Shown: positions 52,508 through 61,798, numbered from the stretch's first letter. The stretch: 64,000 nt of DNA from Arcobacteraceae bacterium (GCA_028375605.1 JAONGR010000001.1:124001-188000); one strand, 5' to 3'. A program made the numbers and translations. The notes: generated by a model not told the origin, from the sequence alone.

Positions 52508-52872
52508 GAAACCTTTTCTCGATTAAAATAAACCATATTTGAAGCAACATCTCTTTTAATAAAATACCAAGTATCATCTCTTTTGATAAGTTCTTGACAA
52601 ACCAATAATCCAACGAATTGAGCAGAATAACAATCATCACTAGAACAGGCTTGGGTATAAGCTTCATTCCAAAGACTATGTCGCCAGTCTAGTTTAGGAA
52701 TAATTCTTTTTACAACTAACTTTTCATCGATTTTTTTTGTATTATCAATAAAATCATGAACTACTTCTAACATATGAGTATATGCTTCATCAGATAATCT
52801 TTTTTTACAGATCTCAAAATAGTCATGATGCCAAACTTCTTCAATAAGTGTTTCGTTAATATTTCTTACCAT
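52504..52872 (-). CDS. Conserved-looking protein of unknown function
   Basis: The 122-residue soluble protein is rich in aromatic residues, with His-His in 'VWHHDYF', Trp in 'LDWRHSLWNEAY' and three cysteines in 'QACSSDDCYSAQFVGLLVC'. The pattern resembles a small alpha-helical or NTF2-like fold, but I do not recognise a family. It stands alone between folB (convergent) and the helix-turn-helix gene; the 127-base upstream gap has AT-rich promoter-like sequence. The arrangement of codon use and composition is like that of its neighbours. Confidence 0.6.
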   Translation of the reverse strand: MVRNINETLIEEVWHHDYFEICKKRLSDEAYTHMLEVVHDFIDNTKKIDEKLVVKRIIPKLDWRHSLWNEAYTQACSSDDCYSAQFVGLLVCQELIKRDDTWYFIKRDVASNMVYFNREKVS

Positions 52873-52999
52873 ATTTAAATTTTTCCTTCTTCTATATTTT
52901 TATAAAAATTATTATTAAGTATATACCAGATTTGAAGTTATTCGTATATATTTCTGTATAATAATTAATCATTAAATATACAGTGAATTAGTAGAGATA

Positions 53000-53632
53000 C
53001 TAAATCAAGTCTAAAAAATCACTCTTGTAAATCAAAATTTCTTTTGATTTTTTATTGTAAATAAATCTTTTATCGGATTGTTTTACTTTATCAAGAATAA
53101 TACTTTTTATTTGAGCATCTGATTTATTATGGTTTTTCATAAAAACAAAAAATTCTTTTATATCCATAAATTCCATCCCTACAGAAGTGTCGGATACAGA
53201 TTCATTGGATTTGTTTATTTGAGTTGTTTCTTGATGATCAAGCTTATATATATTTCGCATCTCATTAAATGCACTCTTTAGGAGATCTACTTCACTTTGA
53301 AATACTTTTAACACTTGTGTTTGATTTTTATCTAAACGATGAATTTCACTTGTGTATTGTTTTTTCATAAATTTAATTGTTTTTTTTAAAAGATGAATTT
53401 GTTCATCTTTTGAACTAATAATCTTTTCTTCTAAATATTTATAATCGTTTGTTTGAGAGGTTAGAGGAGAAGAGATTTGTTTTGTATTTGTTTGAGTAGT
53501 ATCAACATACACAAATATTTTACCATCTCTTTTAATAGATTCAAGTTGCCCTTTTTTTATACGGTAATGTATCCCTTGAAGAGATAATCCTAAAAGTTGT
53601 GCGGCCTCACTACTTGAAACTAATTTTTTCAA
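53000..53632 (-). CDS. Helix-turn-helix protein with coiled coil
   Basis: The 210-residue protein starts with a MerR/excisionase-type DNA-binding helix pair ('SSEAAQLLGLSLQGIHYRI' then 'KKGQLESIKRDGKIFVYV'), followed by a Thr/Gln linker, a long coiled coil (about 75-140) and a C-terminal domain with 'DIKEFFVFMKNHNKSDAQI'. It could be a regulator or a DNA-organising protein; the family is not recognised. The start is TTG at 53632, with TAGGAA upstream. It follows queF by 12 bases and probably shares its promoter. Confidence 0.65.
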   Translation of the reverse strand: MKKLVSSSEAAQLLGLSLQGIHYRIKKGQLESIKRDGKIFVYVDTTQTNTKQISSPLTSQTNDYKYLEEKIISSKDEQIHLLKKTIKFMKKQYTSEIHRLDKNQTQVLKVFQSEVDLLKSAFNEMRNIYKLDHQETTQINKSNESVSDTSVGMEFMDIKEFFVFMKNHNKSDAQIKSIILDKVKQSDKRFIYNKKSKEILIYKSDFLDLI

Positions 53633-53644
53633 AATTTAAATTTC

Positions 53645-54025
53645 CTACTTATTATCTTCACTATCTACAGTGATAACTGTGTGAACATTACCTCGAGGAT
53701 TATAGTCAGCAATTATTTTCATTTTTTTAGGTTGTAGATTTTTATATAACACATCATATATTTCATTTGCGCTATTTTCATGAGATATATGTCTGTACAT
53801 AAAAGAATTAATATATAATTTAATCGCTTTTAATTCTACAACTTTATCACTTGGAACATACTCTAATTTAATAGTAGCAAAATCTGGATATCCGCTTCTA
53901 GGACATAAACACATAAATTCTGGTAAATCAATATTTATAGTATAATTTTTTTCATTTTGATTTGGCCAATAATTTTCACTAGCATTTATATCGAATTCTC
54001 GAATTTCTTTTTCACCATATTTCAT
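53645..54025 (-). CDS. queF: NADPH-dependent 7-cyano-7-deazaguanine reductase
   Basis: QueF reduces preQ0 to preQ1 in queuosine synthesis. The 126-residue single-domain form has the catalytic Cys in 'FMCLCPRSGYPDFATI', the Asp in the same motif, 'VVELKAIKLYINSFM' and 'HENSANEIYD' for NADPH binding. It is the short type found in Bacillus and Campylobacterota. No preQ1 riboswitch is visible in the short leader; a TATAAT lies at complement 54059-54064. Confidence 0.95.
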   Translation of the reverse strand: MKYGEKEIREFDINASENYWPNQNEKNYTINIDLPEFMCLCPRSGYPDFATIKLEYVPSDKVVELKAIKLYINSFMYRHISHENSANEIYDVLYKNLQPKKMKIIADYNPRGNVHTVITVDSEDNK

Positions 54026-54058
54026 ACAATATTCCCTTTATTATCTACTTTTAAGTTC

Positions 54059-54064
54059 ATTATA
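54059..54064 (-). promoter_or_regulatory. Candidate -10 element for queF
   Basis: TATAAT on the minus strand 34 bases before queF, in the 86-base divergent gap shared with the antiporter gene. On the other strand AATTATAAG near 54090 may serve the antiporter. Confidence 0.4.
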
Positions 54065-54111
54065 CAAAAAATTATGTTAAATTCACTTAATTATAAGAGA
54101 AGAGGTTTTCA

Positions 54112-55725
54112 ATGGATATATTGACAATGATTGTTGCCATATTATTTTTATCACTAGTATTAAGTCTAATCCTAAAAAAGATCAATGTATCTCCTATTGT
54201 GGGGTATATATTCACTGGTGTTATTGTTGCTTATTTTATCGACCAATCACATCTAAATCAAGATAATATTGCACATATTGCTGAATTTGGTATTGTTTTT
54301 TTAATGTTTACGATTGGACTTGAGTTTTCACTTCCACACCTTAAACAGATGAAAAAAGAAGTATTTGTATTTGGTGCTTTACAAGTTGGATTAACTACAA
54401 TCATATTCACATATATTTCAAATATAGTATTTAGTCTCGATATGAAAACATCTATTATTATAGGTTCAGCATTAGCTTTATCTTCAACTGCAATAGTTTT
54501 AAAAACACTTAATGAAAATGGAGATATTCATAGACCCTATGGAAGGAATAGTGTTGGAATTTTAATCTTTCAAGATTTAGCTGTAATCCCTATTTTATTG
54601 ATGATAACAATACTTGCAGATTCTTCAGTATCCTTGGATGAAATACTTTTAAATACTTTTTATTCTGCCATTATAGTTGGTATTATTTTATTTATTTTAG
54701 GAAAATATTTAACAGAGTTATTTTTAGCCTATGTTGTAGATACAAAAATAGAAGAATTATTTATTTTATCTATTATTCTTATTGTTTTAAGTTCAGCGCT
54801 ACTTGCTCATACTTTTGGATTTTCTTACTCACTTGGTGCATTTATAGCGGGTATGCTAATAGCTGAAACAAAATATAAATTTCAAATTGAAGCAGACCTT
54901 GTTCCTTTTAGAGATATTTTATTAGGTGTATTTTTTATATCTGTAGGGATGCAAGTAAACTTTACGACAGTAATTGATAATTTTTTCACTATTGTTTTCC
55001 TTACTGCAGCCATTTTAGCAATTAAAGTAATTATAATTTTCACTATTTTAAAGTTTTTCAATAAAGCAAGTAGAGCTTTTAAAACAGCACTTACATTAGC
55101 ACAAGTAGGGGAGTTTTCCTTTGCAGTATTAGCACTTGCGAGTTCAAATCATTTACTCGATGGACAACTAAATCAAATTATGATATCTGTCGTTATTTTA
55201 TCCTTATTATTTACATCTTTAGTGATACGTCATGTTAGACGTTTTGTTAAACTTTTTAATAAAGAAGAAAAAGACATTATAGAAGAACCTGTAATGACAA
55301 ATGCAGGAATAAAAGATCATATTATTGTTTGTGGATATTCATTATTGGGTCAGAAAATTGTAAAAAAACTCAAAGCAGTTGGGATTAATTATGTTGCAAT
55401 TGAACATGAACGACAGCATGTAAAAGAAGGTCATGAAAAAGGTGATATAGTATTTTTTGGAAATGCAGCATCAAAAACAATGCTAAATTCACTCTTCATT
55501 AAAGATGCGATAGGTGTAATTATAGCAATTGATAACGATGAAAAAATAAGATTAATTACACAAACAATTAAAAATATAGACCCAAATATTAAAGTAACGG
55601 TAAAAATCTCTCACGAATCACAATTTGATGATTTTGCAGATTTAAATATAGATGCATTTGTGCATGAATATGAACTTGTAGCAAGAAGACTAATTGAAAA
55701 AGCTACTAAATGTAAATTAAAATAA
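54112..55725 (+). CDS. Kef-type cation:proton antiporter with TrkA-N domain
   Basis: The 537-residue protein belongs to the CPA2 antiporter family. About twelve helices span residues 1-380, with 'GLEFSLPHLKQM', 'ALALSSTAIVLKTL' and 'QDLAVIPIL' typical of KefB/KefC. A RCK/TrkA-N domain follows (about 400-520) with the dinucleotide-binding 'IIVCGYSLLGQKIVKKL' and 'FFGNAASKTML'. It probably exchanges potassium or sodium for protons in pH and salt balance. It precedes clpS by 14 bases, perhaps on the same transcript. Confidence 0.9.
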   Translation: MDILTMIVAILFLSLVLSLILKKINVSPIVGYIFTGVIVAYFIDQSHLNQDNIAHIAEFGIVFLMFTIGLEFSLPHLKQMKKEVFVFGALQVGLTTIIFTYISNIVFSLDMKTSIIIGSALALSSTAIVLKTLNENGDIHRPYGRNSVGILIFQDLAVIPILLMITILADSSVSLDEILLNTFYSAIIVGIILFILGKYLTELFLAYVVDTKIEELFILSIILIVLSSALLAHTFGFSYSLGAFIAGMLIAETKYKFQIEADLVPFRDILLGVFFISVGMQVNFTTVIDNFFTIVFLTAAILAIKVIIIFTILKFFNKASRAFKTALTLAQVGEFSFAVLALASSNHLLDGQLNQIMISVVILSLLFTSLVIRHVRRFVKLFNKEEKDIIEEPVMTNAGIKDHIIVCGYSLLGQKIVKKLKAVGINYVAIEHERQHVKEGHEKGDIVFFGNAASKTMLNSLFIKDAIGVIIAIDNDEKIRLITQTIKNIDPNIKVTVKISHESQFDDFADLNIDAFVHEYELVARRLIEKATKCKLK

Positions 55726-55739
55726 AGGTATTATTATAA

Positions 55740-56036
55740 ATGGCAAGTTATAAATATGATTTAGAACACGACTACGAACTAGAAGAACCAAAAAAGTATA
55801 AAGTATTATTACTAAATGATGATTTTTCAACTATGGAATTTGTAATAGAAATATTGACAAAAGTATTTAGAAAATCTATTGAAGAATCTGAAAAGATTAT
55901 GCTGGATGTTCACAACAATGGAAAAGCAATATGTGGTATCTATACAAAAGAGATTGCATTAACAAAAGTTTCTCAAGTCAAAACAATGGCTAGAAAAGCA
56001 AAATATCCATTAAAAGCTATTGCAGAGGAGGAATAA
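55740..56036 (+). CDS. clpS: ATP-dependent Clp protease adaptor ClpS
   Basis: ClpS delivers N-degron substrates to ClpAP. The 98-residue protein has the conserved 'KVLLLNDDFSTMEFVIEIL' region, with the Asn-Asp pair that recognises N-terminal residues, and 'MLDVHNNGKAICGIY'. It ends 3 bases before clpA, the usual pair. The N-terminal extension is acidic and flexible. Confidence 0.95.
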   Translation: MASYKYDLEHDYELEEPKKYKVLLLNDDFSTMEFVIEILTKVFRKSIEESEKIMLDVHNNGKAICGIYTKEIALTKVSQVKTMARKAKYPLKAIAEEE

Positions 56037-56039
56037 AAC

Positions 56040-58292
56040 ATGATAAGTCAAAGCCTACAAAAAGTATTTACTGATGCGGTTAACTATGCTCGAGCAAATC
56101 ACCACGAATATATAACTATAGAACATATCTTTGTATATCTACTTAAAGCAGACTCAATTGCTAGTTTATTAAAAGAGATGCAAATGGATGTTGATTTGTT
56201 ATATACTCAATTAAAAGAATACATTCTTAAAAATACTCCAAAATACCCAGAAGGTCTTATAAATGAAGATCCTTTAGAAACAGTAACATTAACTCATACT
56301 ATTGAACAAATGGTATCACACTCATCATTATCTGGAAAATCAGAATCAACTGTTGAAGATATGTTTGTATATATTTTAAAAGATGAAAAAGCATACTGCA
56401 CATATTTACTGCAACAACAAGGATTAGAAAGAATAGATATTTTAGAAGAGATTAGTCATGGAGAATCATCTTCAGAAGATGAAGAATTTGATGAAGAAGA
56501 GTTCCAAAAATTAGAAAAAAAGAAACTAAAAGAAGAAACTCCATTAGAACAAAATAGTGTTGAATTAGTAGAAATTGCATTAGATGGAAAAATTGATCCA
56601 GTTATAAATAGAGGAAAAGAGATTAATAGAGTTATTGAGATTTTAGCTCGTCGTAAAAAAAATAATCCTATTTTATTAGGGGAAACAGGTGTAGGTAAAA
56701 CTGCAATCGCTGAAGGTCTCGCTCTTGCTATTGCAAACAATGAAGTACCAGAGTTTTTAACAGATGCAAAAGTATATTCTCTTGATATGGGTTCTATGCT
56801 AGCTGGTACTAAATATCGTGGTGATTTTGAAAAAAAATTAAAAGCTGTTTTAAAAGAAGTAAGTAAAAAGAAAAATGCTGTTTTATTTATAGATGAGATA
56901 CATACTGTTGTGGGAGCTGGTGCCGTTGGTGGTAGTACAATGGATGCTTCAAATATTTTAAAACCAATGCTAAGTAGTGGAAAATTAAGAGTTATTGGAG
57001 CGACAACTTACGAAGAGTACAGAAATGATTTTGGAAAAGACAAAGCATTTAGTAGACGTTTTGCCAAAGTTGAAGTCAATGAACCTTCAATTGAAGATTG
57101 TATTGTTATTCTTCAAGGACTCAAAGATAAATATGAAGAATTTCATGGAGTTACATACAGTGATGAGAGTTTAAAATTAGCAGTTGAATTAAGTAAAAAA
57201 TTTATTAATGATAGATTTTTACCTGATAGTGCAATTGATGTAATCGATGAAGTTGGTGCAACTATTAAACTAGAAAAGAAAAGTAAGAAAAAGATTAAAA
57301 TCTCTGCAAAAGATGTAGAAAAAACAATCTCTAATATTGCTCAAATTCCACCAAAAACTGCAACATCTTCTGATTTATCATTATTAAAAAAACTCCAAAC
57401 AAATCTTCAAAAAAGAGTTTTTGGTCAAGATGTAGCCATTGAAACTATTGTAAAAGCTATCAAAATTAATCGAGCAGGAATGGGAGTAGATAATAAACCA
57501 GTAGGAAGTTTCCTCTTTACAGGAAGTACTGGTGTAGGTAAAACAGAAGTAGCAAAAGAACTTTCACAAGTTATGGGTATCCACTTTGAAAGATTTGATA
57601 TGAGTGAATATGGTGAAGCACATACAGTAAGTCGTCTAATTGGAGCACCTGCTGGTTACGTAGGATATGAAAAGGGTGGTTTACTAACTGAGGCCATCAA
57701 AAAGCACCCTCATACAGTATTATTACTTGATGAAATAGAAAAAGCTCATCCAGATTTGATGAGTTTATTACTTCAAGTAATGGACAATGCAACGCTAACA
57801 GATAACAATGGGACAAAAGCAGATTTCCAAAATGTAATACTTATTATGACTTCAAACTTAGGTGCCACTCAAGCAAGTGTAATGGGGTTTGCAAAAGATG
57901 ATGGAGTAAATGAAGATAAAGCAGTGAAGAAGTTTTTTGCACCTGAGTTTAGAAATAGACTTGATGCTACAGTTAAATTTATCTCGTTAACGCAACCTAT
58001 TCTTATCAAAATTGTATCTAAATTTATACAAGACTTAGAAGATAGTTTATCTGATAAAAATATCAAAATCTCTCTTTCCATGAAAGCAAAAAAAGAGTTA
58101 GCAAGACTTGGATACGATAAACTGATGGGAGCACGTCCTTTACAAAGAGTAATAAGTGATAAAATTAAGATACCACTTACAGATGAAATTCTTTTTGGAG
58201 AACTCAAAAATGGTGGTAGTGTAAAAATCGATTTTGCAAAAGATGCATTTACCTTTATATACACAAAATTAGAAGTCAAAGAGAAAATCTAA
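56040..58292 (+). CDS. clpA: ATP-dependent Clp protease ATPase subunit ClpA
   Basis: ClpA unfolds substrates for ClpP. The 750-residue protein has the N-terminal Clp-N domain, AAA module 1 with Walker A 'GETGVGKT' near 214 and 'VLFIDEIHTVVGAGA', and AAA module 2 with 'GSTGVGKT' near 495, 'LLLDEIEKAHPDL', 'EFRNRLDATVKF' (sensor region) and 'GARPLQRVI' near the end. The length is normal for ClpA and it has no ClpB middle coil. clpS is directly upstream. The usual neighbour aat does not follow. Confidence 0.95.
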   Translation: MISQSLQKVFTDAVNYARANHHEYITIEHIFVYLLKADSIASLLKEMQMDVDLLYTQLKEYILKNTPKYPEGLINEDPLETVTLTHTIEQMVSHSSLSGKSESTVEDMFVYILKDEKAYCTYLLQQQGLERIDILEEISHGESSSEDEEFDEEEFQKLEKKKLKEETPLEQNSVELVEIALDGKIDPVINRGKEINRVIEILARRKKNNPILLGETGVGKTAIAEGLALAIANNEVPEFLTDAKVYSLDMGSMLAGTKYRGDFEKKLKAVLKEVSKKKNAVLFIDEIHTVVGAGAVGGSTMDASNILKPMLSSGKLRVIGATTYEEYRNDFGKDKAFSRRFAKVEVNEPSIEDCIVILQGLKDKYEEFHGVTYSDESLKLAVELSKKFINDRFLPDSAIDVIDEVGATIKLEKKSKKKIKISAKDVEKTISNIAQIPPKTATSSDLSLLKKLQTNLQKRVFGQDVAIETIVKAIKINRAGMGVDNKPVGSFLFTGSTGVGKTEVAKELSQVMGIHFERFDMSEYGEAHTVSRLIGAPAGYVGYEKGGLLTEAIKKHPHTVLLLDEIEKAHPDLMSLLLQVMDNATLTDNNGTKADFQNVILIMTSNLGATQASVMGFAKDDGVNEDKAVKKFFAPEFRNRLDATVKFISLTQPILIKIVSKFIQDLEDSLSDKNIKISLSMKAKKELARLGYDKLMGARPLQRVISDKIKIPLTDEILFGELKNGGSVKIDFAKDAFTFIYTKLEVKEKI

Positions 58293-58296
58293 ACTT

Positions 58297-59145
58297 CTAA
58301 TTTATAACTGTTCCTAGATTCCAAATAGGTAACATTATCGCTAAAATAAGCCACAACACGACCAATGATATTATAAAGATAAGCATTGGCTCGATTGAAG
58401 AAGAAAAGTTCTTCAAGCTTTTATGAAATTGCTTTTTATATTGTATTGTAATATCTGATAAAATTGTTTCATAATTATTTGTATTATCAGCTGTATTGAG
58501 CAACTTCATTGTTAAATTATCAAATAAATTACTTCTTTCAAATGATTCTGATATTGAAATGCCATTTTTTATATCAAGAAGAACTCTTTCCATCATTTTT
58601 TGCACATATAAATTATTAACTATATTTTTACTATTACTTATCGCTACTTGAAATTGATATTTAGATTTAACAATAATCGATAAAGATAGAAATAGCCTAT
58701 AAAAATAATACGACTGTATCATTTTGCTAAACAATGGTATTTTTAATAATAAGCTCTTATCATACATATATCTATATTTTTGAATCAACATAGATACTAG
58801 TACCATAAAAAATACGACAGATAAAGAGAGCACTAACCAATATTTTTCAAACATCTCTTGCATCGTAATTAATAAATATGTTGAAAATGGTATATCATCT
58901 TTTAATAAATTCAAAATTAGGTAATACATATATAAAAATCATACCTATAGAAATACAAAGTGAAGCCAATAAAATAATAGGATACCTCATCACTTCATTC
59001 AGCTTAGTACTACTATTTATATCTTCTTCCAATATCTCAACAAGAGAATATATTGATTCTTTTATATTTCCATTTTCAAACCAAGCTAGAATAATACTAA
59101 AAACTTATCTAAATATTTTTAGAAGCTACTAACTATTACTTTATT
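58297..59145 (-). pseudogene. Frameshifted remnant of a GspF/PilC-type inner-membrane protein
   Basis: The open frame 58297-58929 (210 residues) is the C-terminal half of a GspF/PilC protein, with helices and 'SSIEPMLIFIISLVVLWLI' near the end. Its apparent ATG is an artefact: reading upstream in the adjoining frame gives 'ILAWFENGNIKESI', 'STKLNEVMRYPIILLASL' and 'IFIYVLPNFEFI', the GspF pattern leading into 'DDIPFSTYLL' of the open frame. The frames meet at a run of four T (58900-58903), so one extra base broke the gene. A second shift seems to lie at an A run (59099-59103). The N-terminal part is missing, up to the next gene. GspF-type proteins drive pilus or pseudopilus assembly. Confidence 0.75.
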
Positions 59146-59162
59146 AGTATAAATTTCAACAT

Positions 59163-60683
59163 TTATACATTAGATAAGCTTTCAATCCCATTATCAATAA
59201 ATTCATTATTATATTTATATAAAGGAGATTCTTTTGCTATATTAAATTTGGAAAATTTTGATGTTTGAACTTTATTGTTCCTAATTGAGAAAAAGAGATA
59301 ATCTTTCTTATTATGCAAAATATCTATATCCTTAGTACAAATAAGTCTATTTGTATAAGCCCCATTTTTAACAGTAATTACTTTATTACTATGCAGAAGT
59401 TCTTTTAAAAAATTCACTAGAAAATATTGATAAGTTCTTTGTTCGTCAAAACTAGGATGTGCACAAGTAAAATATTGAGCATTGACAATGTTCTTAATAT
59501 AATTTTTCTTAGTAAATTTTTCTGATTTTGCCATCGAAAAAACTTTTATATTTGCAGTATCATTACTTTCTTTAATTGCTCTAATAATCTCTTCTGTAGT
59601 TGCTCCGGTAGTAATAACATCATCAATTAATAGAATATTTTTATCATCATCAATATTTTCACAAGAATACGTTTTATATATAATTTCATTTCTTGCACTA
59701 TAGTTTAAGTTTTTTTGATGTGAGAACTTATCATGAGTTTTATTTTGTTTTAACAATACAGGTTTATATTCAGCACCAAGTCTACATGCGATAAAAAAAC
59801 AGATAACATCCATAGCCGATATAGAATTTTTATCATATTCAAGTTCATTTGAACCTAAAGATCTTACTACATAATCTATGTCACCAAAATTTGTCTTTAA
59901 ACTAATTTGTAATAGTGCCCTAATGATATTTACAATAGATTTTTGCTTATTATTTTTCAAGTCCTTAATTCTTTTATGCATTGCATCATAAGAAAATTTT
60001 GTTTTGCCAATATCGTCTGAATCATTTTCTACAGTATTTTTTTCATAATCTTCCTTTGCACTATGTATTAAATCTGGAATAGGTTTGTAACTATCCGTTA
60101 AATAGTAAGAAAGTGTTTTAAATTTACCAATATGCTCATTTTCAGTATCTATTAATGAGAATGATTCATTGTTAATTTGTTTCACTAATGAAAGAATTTC
60201 AGAATATGAATCCATAAAAACTAATTTACTTTCAAAACTATTGTATGCCTCGGATTCTGAAATAGTTAAAAACATAATATTTGATTCTTCACATGCTTTA
60301 TAATCTTTATATGAATCACCTACAAAAAGAATTTCATTTGAATCTAATGCATATTGTTTTTTTAATTCACAAAGTGCTCCCGTTTTTGAAGATGTATATT
60401 CTAAATAAAACTTTTTCAATTCTGCATAACCAAATAAGTCATTATAATTAATATCAAACTTCATTAGTACTTCCTTGGCATAATCAGTTCTTGATGTAGT
60501 CATAATAATTACATAAATATCATTCTCAATTAGTAAATCTATAGTCTCTTTCCCATTACCTATTTCAGTAAATTTATTAATATACTTCGGAAGTTCTTCC
60601 CATTTATTATTATCTCGAGATGTTTTAAAGATTCTAGTATCAACCAAAGTATCATCTAAGTCAAATACCACCATATTTATCAT
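59163..60683 (-). CDS. HAD hydrolase-phosphoribosyltransferase fusion
   Basis: The 506-residue protein joins two enzyme domains. Residues 1-170 are a HAD phosphatase with all motifs: 'FDLDDT' (Asp8, Asp10), 'TTSRTD' near 62-67, Lys100 in 'SSKTG', and 'VGDSYKD' (Asp123, Asp127). Residues about 230-400 are a type I PRTase with the PRPP loop 'LLIDDVITTGATTEE' (Asp354, Asp355, Thr358, Thr359, Thr362). The last ~100 residues have no clear family and one cysteine pair ('FTCAHPSFD' and 'RLICTKDID'). Its start overlaps the DprA-like stop by 4 bases, so the two are coupled. The natural substrate is unknown. A nucleotide-metabolism or defence role is inferred. Confidence 0.85.
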   Translation of the reverse strand: MINMVVFDLDDTLVDTRIFKTSRDNNKWEELPKYINKFTEIGNGKETIDLLIENDIYVIIMTTSRTDYAKEVLMKFDINYNDLFGYAELKKFYLEYTSSKTGALCELKKQYALDSNEILFVGDSYKDYKACEESNIMFLTISESEAYNSFESKLVFMDSYSEILSLVKQINNESFSLIDTENEHIGKFKTLSYYLTDSYKPIPDLIHSAKEDYEKNTVENDSDDIGKTKFSYDAMHKRIKDLKNNKQKSIVNIIRALLQISLKTNFGDIDYVVRSLGSNELEYDKNSISAMDVICFFIACRLGAEYKPVLLKQNKTHDKFSHQKNLNYSARNEIIYKTYSCENIDDDKNILLIDDVITTGATTEEIIRAIKESNDTANIKVFSMAKSEKFTKKNYIKNIVNAQYFTCAHPSFDEQRTYQYFLVNFLKELLHSNKVITVKNGAYTNRLICTKDIDILHNKKDYLFFSIRNNKVQTSKFSKFNIAKESPLYKYNNEFIDNGIESLSNV

Positions 60684-61663
60684 ATTAATTTCCTTATATT
60701 ATCTTGATTCAGTCTATATTCCTGAACAATTTCTTTTTCTTTTTCTTCTAGTAGAAGTAATACTTCATCGTAATTATGTTTACTGTATAATTTTGCTCTA
60801 CCTTCATTTGCCAAATATTTAGTTCCATTTATTTTGCTAAAACCATCCTCATAATTTAGTAAATTAAAATCAGGAACAAATAAATGTCTATTTTGTTCTA
60901 ATGTAAATTTGACTGTATGCATAGTTCCTCCTTTTATATCTGTTTCAATTACAAAAGTCCCTAAAGACATTCCACTTTGAAGTCTATCTCTATCAACAAA
61001 AGCACTTCTAAAAATATTCTTCCATGGGGCAATTTCACTAAAAAGTAATCCTTGATTATTCAATATGTTTTGTGCGAGTTCTCTGTTTTCTGCAGGATAA
61101 ATTTTTACTAAATCTGTTAAGATTGCAATTGTTTTACCATTAACATTTAATGCCCCTATGTGCCCTGCAGTATCAATACCTTTCGCAAGTCCACTCACTA
61201 TTGTATAATCATGTTGTGAAAAATATTCTGCTGTTTTAATTGCAACAGTTTTTCCTATATGAGAATTTTCTCTTGTTCCAACAACAGCAATATTTTTTTT
61301 ATTAGACAACAGTTTTATATTTCCTTTACAAAAAAGAAATAATGGAGGAATTTTTAATGATTTTAACTGTATAGGGTATTCTGTATCATAATACGAAATA
61401 ACAATAACATCTACTAATTCATTTTTGGATAATTCATACTTTATTAAATTGATATTCTTATTTAATTCTTCAATCAAATCATTATCAAATTTTCTATTTT
61501 TCTTTAAAAATTCTAGAAATAAAGTTAATTTAAAGTGATTATTATTGACATAATTAAATTCATCATATATTGATATTATTGTTTTATTACCAAAATTTTT
61601 TATACGATTAAGTGCTAATAATGTTATTGTTTTTATGCTAGGCAAAATTACTTTCCTCTTCAT
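60680..61663 (-). CDS. Divergent DprA/SMF (SLOG-type) protein
   Basis: The 327-residue protein has an N-terminal helix-hairpin-like region ('LALNRIKNFGNKTI'), then a Rossmann-like DprA/SLOG domain (about 85-280) with 'VVGTRENSHIG' (127-137), 'SGLAKGIDTAGHIGAL' (157-172), 'DRDRLQSGMS' (224-233) and 'ETDIKGGTMHT' (240-250). Competence DprA has RNR and 'SGSLITA' at the last two places, so this is a different branch. There is no C-terminal winged helix. DprA binds single-stranded DNA and loads RecA; SLOG relatives are predicted to sense or process nucleotides. It is directly upstream of and overlaps the HAD-PRTase gene. Confidence 0.82.
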   Translation of the reverse strand: MKRKVILPSIKTITLLALNRIKNFGNKTIISIYDEFNYVNNNHFKLTLFLEFLKKNRKFDNDLIEELNKNINLIKYELSKNELVDVIVISYYDTEYPIQLKSLKIPPLFLFCKGNIKLLSNKKNIAVVGTRENSHIGKTVAIKTAEYFSQHDYTIVSGLAKGIDTAGHIGALNVNGKTIAILTDLVKIYPAENRELAQNILNNQGLLFSEIAPWKNIFRSAFVDRDRLQSGMSLGTFVIETDIKGGTMHTVKFTLEQNRHLFVPDFNLLNYEDGFSKINGTKYLANEGRAKLYSKHNYDEVLLLLEEKEKEIVQEYRLNQDNIRKLI

Positions 61664-61781
61664 CTGTAATAGAATATTTTACTTTTAAAAGCAATAATAT
61701 ATTGACTTCTAAAAAATAGTTTTTAGTATAACTATAATTTTATAAAATATTTTTTACAAGAATATATTATATAATATAATA

Positions 61782-61798
61782 GTCACGTTTTCTGTCAC
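61782..61798 (-). promoter_or_regulatory. Direct-repeat site 1 (GTGAC-N7-GTGAC)
   Basis: On the minus strand two GTGAC half-sites lie in direct orientation with a 12-base period (GTCAC at 61782-61786 and 61794-61798 on the plus strand), about 120 bases before the DprA-like start. Direct half-sites one helical turn apart are typical of OmpR/PhoB-type or other dimeric regulators. Confidence 0.5.

Noticed and set aside
54026-54111. preQ1 riboswitch upstream of queF
   Set aside because: The leader is only about 25-30 bases after the likely transcription start and lacks the preQ1 aptamer stem and A-rich tail.
58878-59132. Plus-strand 84-residue ORF near the gspF remnant
   Set aside because: The minus strand carries recognisable GspF sequence across the same bases; the plus-strand ORF has no motif or ribosome binding site.
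61782-61798. CRP- or FNR-type operator
   Set aside because: CRP/FNR sites are inverted repeats (TGTGA-N6-TCACA or TTGAT-N4-ATCAA); the half-sites here are in direct orientation.
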